A stretch of DNA of 19,101 bases from Proteobacteria bacterium UBA1278 (GTDB lineage Bacteria > Pseudomonadota > Gammaproteobacteria > Comchoanobacterales > Comchoanobacteraceae), in contig DBUY01000068.1 in the NCBI GenBank assembly GCA_002308435.1, positions 3,839 to 22,939 of the forward strand. Reading direction: 5' to 3'. Under the pieces are notes generated by a model that was given only the letters and a program-made list of their open reading frames with translations, did no database searches and was not told the origin of the DNA. Each line of letters starts with the position of its first letter. The first letter of the stretch is position 1. A program made the translations under genes and the position numbers. Positions 15,277 through 19,101 of this stretch are shown one piece after another.

Positions 15277-16941
15277 ATGAGCGACTATAAAGCGCTGGCT
15301 CGACGCTGGAGACCACAATCATTTCACTATTTTGTCGGCCAACAGCATGCAATCACAGCACTACAACAATCCCTTGAGAGACAACAGGTACATCACGCGC
15401 ACCTGCTGACTGGAACGCGTGGTGTTGGAAAAACATCGCTTGCTCGTGTACTTGCAAAAGGCCTCAGCTGCATGACCGGGATAACAGCAACACCCTGTGA
15501 ACAGTGTGAACACTGTAAAGCAATTGAAGCTGGCAATTATATTGATCTTATTGAAATCGACGCAGCATCAAGAACAAAAGTCGAAGACACGAAAGAATTA
15601 CTGAGCCAAGTGCACTACCCACCTGTTCAGGGACGGTTTAAAATCTACCTGATTGATGAGGTTCACAGTTTATCAGCAAACAGCTTTAACGCACTACTAA
15701 AGACGCTCGAAGAGCCACCAGAACACATCAAGTTTATCCTTGCAACGACGGATCCACAAAAACTACCAGTCACCATACAATCACGCTGTATTCAGCTGCA
15801 CCTACAACAGCTGTCTCAGCATGATATCAGTAAACATCTCGCTAAAATTCTAGCCGATAGCCAGGTACCATTCAGCGAGGAGGCTTTGCTAGCTCTGGCT
15901 GAAGCAGCATGTGGCAGTATGAGAGATGCACTCAGCCTCCTAGAACAAGCATTGGCACTTAATCAGAGCCATATAGACAATCAGCTAGTTCATGATATGC
16001 TTGGTCGAGCCCCAAAAGCAGATATCGTCAAGTTAATTCAAGCCATAGCAAGCAATGACAAGATAGAGATAACCACACAACTAGAAAAGTTTGAGCACAA
16101 CCAGTTGGACTATCACACAGTACTTGACCAGCTAATCAGTCAATTATATGAAATCACAAGTGATCAAGTGCTCGGTACAAGATCTGCAAGTTTGGATCAA
16201 ACAACATTAACAGCGGACCAAATACAACTTTACATACAAATACTCGTTCGAGCAAAAAGTGAGCTTGATCTCTACCCTGATCAAACAATAGGGTTTAATC
16301 TAACTATCTTAAGAATGATGACATTCAAGCTTGACCAGAATAATCTAACTGAGCTCATCAGCCAACAACAAGTCAGCATTATAAATACTGAAGAAAAACC
16401 ACCAAAGACAGCTACAAGCCCTACAAAAAACCCGTCTACAGTACTGAATTCCAATAGCCCATCAAGGACAGATAGCGAATCGCAAGCGCTAAAATCATCA
16501 CAAGCGACGAACACCCCAAACAAACTGGCAACAAAGAGAGAACACTCAGTTCAGACAAATAGGCAGGATAGTACAAACGATTGGCACCGAATTAGCCAAT
16601 CCACTCAATGTCGAGGCATGATTGCTCAAATTATTGACAAATCAATCCCGCCTAGCGATTTAACGACAAACCACTGGGATATCCAGCTATGCGATACGAA
16701 ACTGAATAACTTAGCGACAAAAGCATTTGAAGATAAAATCTCAGCCCTTTGTCTGAAAGTATTAAGTAGAACAATCAGTGTATCGCTGATTCCAAAACCA
16801 GTTGTTGACAATGAAAAACCACAAGCCAGACAAACAGAGGACAAGATAAACAGAGATACCCCTGCAAATACAACAAGCAAAAGAATGAAAGCCTTTGCGG
16901 AGGCGCTTGATGCAAAACCTATCGAAAGCACCAGTGACTAG
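15277..16941 (+). CDS. dnaX: DNA polymerase III subunits gamma/tau (clamp loader ATPase)
   Basis: Motor subunit of the clamp loader that opens beta clamps and, as tau, ties polymerase cores and helicase together. The 554 residues are shorter than E. coli tau (643). From the chosen start: conserved LARRWRPQSF (7-16), Walker A GTRGVGKTS (46-54), four zinc ligands C65, C74, C77 and C80, Walker B LIDEVH (125-130), sensor 1 LATTDPQKLP, and the SRC arginine finger (169-171). The collar domain ends near 370. A polar Ser/Thr/Pro/Asn-rich linker (about 375-430) follows, then a C-terminal domain (DWHRI to about 515) of the tau alpha-subunit-binding type. ATG at 15277 is preferred over 15262 because GGAG lies eight bases upstream and MSDYKALARRWRP is the usual beginning. 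The usual partners ybaB and recR do not follow. Confidence 0.95.
   Translation: MSDYKALARRWRPQSFHYFVGQQHAITALQQSLERQQVHHAHLLTGTRGVGKTSLARVLAKGLSCMTGITATPCEQCEHCKAIEAGNYIDLIEIDAASRTKVEDTKELLSQVHYPPVQGRFKIYLIDEVHSLSANSFNALLKTLEEPPEHIKFILATTDPQKLPVTIQSRCIQLHLQQLSQHDISKHLAKILADSQVPFSEEALLALAEAACGSMRDALSLLEQALALNQSHIDNQLVHDMLGRAPKADIVKLIQAIASNDKIEITTQLEKFEHNQLDYHTVLDQLISQLYEITSDQVLGTRSASLDQTTLTADQIQLYIQILVRAKSELDLYPDQTIGFNLTILRMMTFKLDQNNLTELISQQQVSIINTEEKPPKTATSPTKNPSTVLNSNSPSRTDSESQALKSSQATNTPNKLATKREHSVQTNRQDSTNDWHRISQSTQCRGMIAQIIDKSIPPSDLTTNHWDIQLCDTKLNNLATKAFEDKISALCLKVLSRTISVSLIPKPVVDNEKPQARQTEDKINRDTPANTTSKRMKAFAEALDAKPIESTSD
16425..16431 (+). promoter_or_regulatory. Possible -1 frameshift site in dnaX (A AAA AAC)
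   Basis: The heptamer A AAA AAC lies in the correct X XXY YYZ phase (codons AAA at 16426 and AAC at 16429). A -1 slip would add eight codons (PVYSTEFQ) and stop at TAG 16455-16457, giving a gamma-like protein of about 393 residues that ends right after the clamp-loader domains. E. coli uses A AAA AAG at the equivalent place. No strong stem-loop or upstream Shine-Dalgarno stimulator is visible, so this is tentative. Confidence 0.3.
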
Positions 16942-17786
16942 GAAACAAACTTGGCGTAATCAACCACGTTAGTTGATTGATTGATTGTAGAGTCTTGTTT
17001 GATTAGCCAACTAAACGCAGCAGACGTATCCCCAATCGCATCGACTAGACCCAGAGAAAGCGCCTCGTGTCCAAGAAAGATCTTACCACCAATCACCTTC
17101 TTCAGCGCTTGATCCGACAATCTTCGCTCGTATTGCACAACATTGCGAAACCAACGGTAGCTATCGTTCCCAGCTAACTCGAGATATTTGTTAGTGAACT
17201 CATTGAGACCCTGAAATGGCACTGCATCTAAATTGTGACCTACACCGACATTTCGATACTCCACACCGATATTCTCAAGCAGTTGCTTAAAAACAGGAAT
17301 TTCAAGTAATACACCAATACTTCCCACAATGCTTGTCTCTCGAGCAAATATGATATCACCGGTGGACGCTAGCAAGTAGCCTGCAGATGCAGCAGTATTT
17401 CCGATAACAGTAACCACAGGCACTTTGGCATGGATACGCTTAAGTAGAGAATAGCCTGCGTCGGCGATTGAGACAACACCACCTGGACTATCAATAATTA
17501 GTATTAACCCAGTCACTTTAGGGCTATTTGCAACAAGCTCTAACTGGCGATACCATGAATCCGTCATTCCCTCAACGGCCCCCTGAACAGTAACAGTGGC
17601 AACATGCTGACCCATATCAGAACCAGGTAACCTATTCGGCACACTTTTAGGCATCAATAAATAGACAACACAAAAAAGAATGACAAACCACCAACGACGA
17701 GCGAACTTTTTCAGAGCCATAGAGCGCATAACCTGACAACAAACGTCTTGGTCATTATTTTTGAGTTTAGAATTAGCTCTTGGCAC
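16938..17786 (-). CDS. sppA: S49-family signal peptide peptidase, serine-bearing subunit (SppA C-domain-like)
   Basis: Membrane-bound S49 serine protease of the SppA type, which degrades cleaved signal peptides at the inner membrane. A basic start and one membrane anchor (about residues 32-46) precede a periplasmic S49 domain. Clear motifs are LILIIDSPGG (94-103), the nucleophile segment NTAASAGYLLAS (130-141) with Ser134, IVGSIGV (153-159), and GLVDAIGD near the end. Where the family has GxYK or GxxKD with the catalytic lysine, this protein reads GHNLD (183-187), and residues 175-199 contain no lysine at all. It thus has only the Ser half of the dyad, like the C-terminal domain of E. coli SppA. 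The start is the GTG at 17786 with AGGGG seven bases upstream, 18 bases after the stop of the partner gene. Its stop overlaps that of dnaX. Confidence 0.85.
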   Translation of the reverse strand: MPRANSKLKNNDQDVCCQVMRSMALKKFARRWWFVILFCVVYLLMPKSVPNRLPGSDMGQHVATVTVQGAVEGMTDSWYRQLELVANSPKVTGLILIIDSPGGVVSIADAGYSLLKRIHAKVPVVTVIGNTAASAGYLLASTGDIIFARETSIVGSIGVLLEIPVFKQLLENIGVEYRNVGVGHNLDAVPFQGLNEFTNKYLELAGNDSYRWFRNVVQYERRLSDQALKKVIGGKIFLGHEALSLGLVDAIGDTSAAFSWLIKQDSTINQSTNVVDYAKFVS

Positions 17787-17804
17787 GTATAATCCCCTAA
17801 ATCC

Positions 17805-18824
17805 TTACATGATCATGACATAACGATTCAGTCTGAGAAACTCAGCACGTAAGTACTCACCAATATTTGCTGCCAGACCCCTAAAGATCCATCGGTTGAG
17901 TACACGAATATATTCAGAAAGCGCCGGCACAGGATAAAAAATGACGTCTTCACCCGCTACAACCTGGCCATAATCGACGATTGACAGGCCATCTAATGAT
18001 GGGTACGCCTTGACCATTTTATCAACCGCCAATGTAAGATCGCCTGTATCGTCACAGAGCCCATATTGTTGAGCACGCTCACCGAGATACCATTCGCCTT
18101 GAGATACACGCTTTAAATTTTCATCTGATAATGAGCGGTTCTCTTTCACAGTAGCTACCATCCAGCGGTATAAGCTTTGGTAGACGCCGTTACGGTGTTG
18201 CATGTATGCAGTATAGTTTGGATCTTTCTTATCAGGCATCACTTTCAGGTCACCAAAGCCCTTTGTGATAATGTCAACTCCGAGTCGAGTTAACAGCGGC
18301 TTGGGATCAAAAGTTGATACAGAGATAGATAGGCCGCCAAGTGTTGCCGTTCGTTGAGCAACAATATAGTCAGTTTGAGATGCCAATACGTAGCTTCCCC
18401 CTAGTGCGTAACCGTAGACAAAACTAACAACTGGCTTTGCTTGCTCTGTACCAGGTGCACCAGACGCACTCTTCACCCGTCGGATATGTGAAATCGCTTG
18501 CTCAATCTCATATAAGTCAGATCCTGAAGAGACAGCCTGATCAATGACCAAAACTATTGCACGTGCACGCGCATTTGACAAAGCAGAGTCTAGAGCAGCT
18601 AGCCAGCCGGCTTGGGGATTAGCAACATGACCAACATTGACACGCGCAATGTGATCAGTGCTCAGATAAGATTGGTGAGATGTGCCAAAGAAATATGCGC
18701 CAAGTGTGAGCACAACAGCGCCCATACCGACATAACGCACAGTGCGATAATATCGCTCAAAACCGCCAAGAGTGAAATCAGATCGGAACGCGCGATACGA
18801 CGATGAAAGTTTAGAAAATACCAT
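17805..18824 (-). CDS. S49-family protein, lysine-bearing subunit lacking the catalytic serine (SppA N-domain-like)
   Basis: A 339-residue S49 homologue with a single N-terminal membrane anchor (about residues 31-47) and a periplasmic domain. The fold is recognised by AIVLVIDQAVSSG (89-101), a helix, PVVSFVYGYALGGSYVLAS (131-149), then DYIVAQRTATLGGLSIS, and YLGERAQQYGLCDDTGD. In the nucleophile motif (family ASGGY) the serine position is Leu141 (ALGGSY). GFGDLK (189-194) matches the lysine motif, as in GTYK of E. coli SppA around Lys209, so Lys194 is the likely general base. This is the state of the N-terminal domain of E. coli SppA, which also lacks a nucleophile. The C-terminal extension (about 285-339, YPVPALSEYIRVLNRWIF) is amphipathic. 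It is read before its Ser-bearing partner, 18 bases apart, and follows nuoN by 50 bases. Confidence 0.75.
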   Translation of the reverse strand: MVFSKLSSSYRAFRSDFTLGGFERYYRTVRYVGMGAVVLTLGAYFFGTSHQSYLSTDHIARVNVGHVANPQAGWLAALDSALSNARARAIVLVIDQAVSSGSDLYEIEQAISHIRRVKSASGAPGTEQAKPVVSFVYGYALGGSYVLASQTDYIVAQRTATLGGLSISVSTFDPKPLLTRLGVDIITKGFGDLKVMPDKKDPNYTAYMQHRNGVYQSLYRWMVATVKENRSLSDENLKRVSQGEWYLGERAQQYGLCDDTGDLTLAVDKMVKAYPSLDGLSIVDYGQVVAGEDVIFYPVPALSEYIRVLNRWIFRGLAANIGEYLRAEFLRLNRYVMIM

Positions 18825-18834
18825 TCTTTTATTA

Positions 18835-18849
18835 TTAATGAATCATTAA
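18835..18849. repeat. Perfect inverted repeat upstream of the S49 pair
   Basis: TTAATGA-A-TCATTAA has 7-base arms around a single base, located 11 bases before the start of the upstream S49 gene and 26 bases after the end of nuoN. It could be an operator in the leader or promoter, but an AT-rich 7+7 palindrome can arise by chance in a window of this size. Confidence 0.25.
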
Positions 18850-18874
18850 GACAATGCAAGTATTAATTCATCGA

Positions 18875-19101
18875 TCAGCCAAGCAGTGCTTGGTGCACAC
18901 GATTAAATACGTATTCAGGATATAGACCAACCACAATTAAGAGGATAATAAATGTCACCATTCCTGCATGTAATAACCAGCTAGACCGCATCAATAATTG
19001 ATCAGAGCTAAGCTCGACATCGTAAAAAAACATTAGACCGATCATATTGATATAGTAGTAGGCTCCGATAATTGTCGCAGCCACCACTGACAAGGCAAGC
19101 T
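18875..19101 (-). CDS. nuoN: NADH-quinone oxidoreductase subunit N, C-terminal part (NuoN), 5' end outside window
   Basis: The minus-strand frame is open to the window edge and ends with TGA at 18877-18875. The visible residues, about 75, include TIIGAYYYINMIGLMFF, the typical penultimate helix of the NuoN/antiporter-like subunit of respiratory complex I, then a polar loop (DVELSSDQLLMRSS) and a last membrane helix MVTFIILLIVVGLYPEYVFN. NuoN is a proton-pumping membrane-arm subunit and normally the final gene of the nuo operon. That fits its position just before an unrelated gene pair. The GLYPE motif at the end is typical of this group. No terminator is apparent in the 50 bases to the next gene, so read-through into the S49 pair is likely. 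Confidence 0.8.
   Translation of the reverse strand, partial: LALSVVAATIIGAYYYINMIGLMFFYDVELSSDQLLMRSSWLLHAGMVTFIILLIVVGLYPEYVFNRVHQALLG

Noticed and set aside
16958..16978. Hairpin AATCAAC/GTTGATT just after dnaX as a rho-independent terminator.
   Set aside because: The stem is AT-rich with no following T-run on either strand, and it lies inside the S49 coding region.
1..19101. CRISPR arrays, insertion sequences, toxin-antitoxin pairs, restriction systems or prophage genes.
   Set aside because: No regularly spaced repeats, transposase, integrase, methylase or phage-like proteins were found on either strand.

Overview
The window looks like part of an AT-leaning Gram-negative chromosome, most likely from a gammaproteobacterium. 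The evidence is the LPS-transport ATPase LptB, an MltD-like LysM protein, a CadB/PotE/AdiC-type permease, a DnaX with a tau-type C-terminus, a compact 4.5S RNA and the end of NuoN. Several traits suggest a streamlined or host-associated lineage, but I cannot name the order. They include an apparent lack of rpoN beside lptB, a single-chain glycyl-tRNA synthetase, a degenerate aminotransferase and short intergenic gaps.

Layout. Positions 2-1688 (+) hold the 3' end of a LysM (MltD-like) gene, lptB and a cyclophilin. Positions 1691-5305 (-) hold, in transcription order, a secreted S1/P1-type nuclease, an MsbA-like ABC exporter, a small possible outer-membrane protein and the hibernation factor hpf. 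A divergent promoter region at 5306-5590 separates this block from a basic amino acid/polyamine antiporter, the alpha2-type glycyl-tRNA synthetase and a DUF3429-like membrane protein (+). Positions 9019-11033 (+) hold two overlapping unknown genes, the second with an HPD-centred J-domain-like segment. Positions 11175-14898 (+) hold a BioA-like class III aminotransferase that has lost its PLP lysine, then a protein with two tandem D-Ala-D-Ala ligase modules. Positions 14983-15258 hold tRNA-Val(GAC) on minus and the 4.5S SRP RNA on plus, the latter directly ahead of dnaX. Positions 16938-18824 (-) hold two adjacent S49 (SppA-like) membrane proteases, preceded by the last part of nuoN.

The strongest unusual observation is the S49 pair. 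The upstream protein keeps the catalytic-lysine motif but has Leu at the serine position. The downstream protein keeps the serine motif but has no lysine where the catalytic one belongs. Lys first and Ser second is how the two domains of E. coli SppA are arranged, so the pair may be a split, obligately heteromeric signal peptide peptidase. Other items of note are the PLP-less aminotransferase, the tandem Ddl, a possible programmed frameshift site in dnaX and the J-like two-gene unit. I saw no CRISPR array, insertion sequence, prophage or rRNA.
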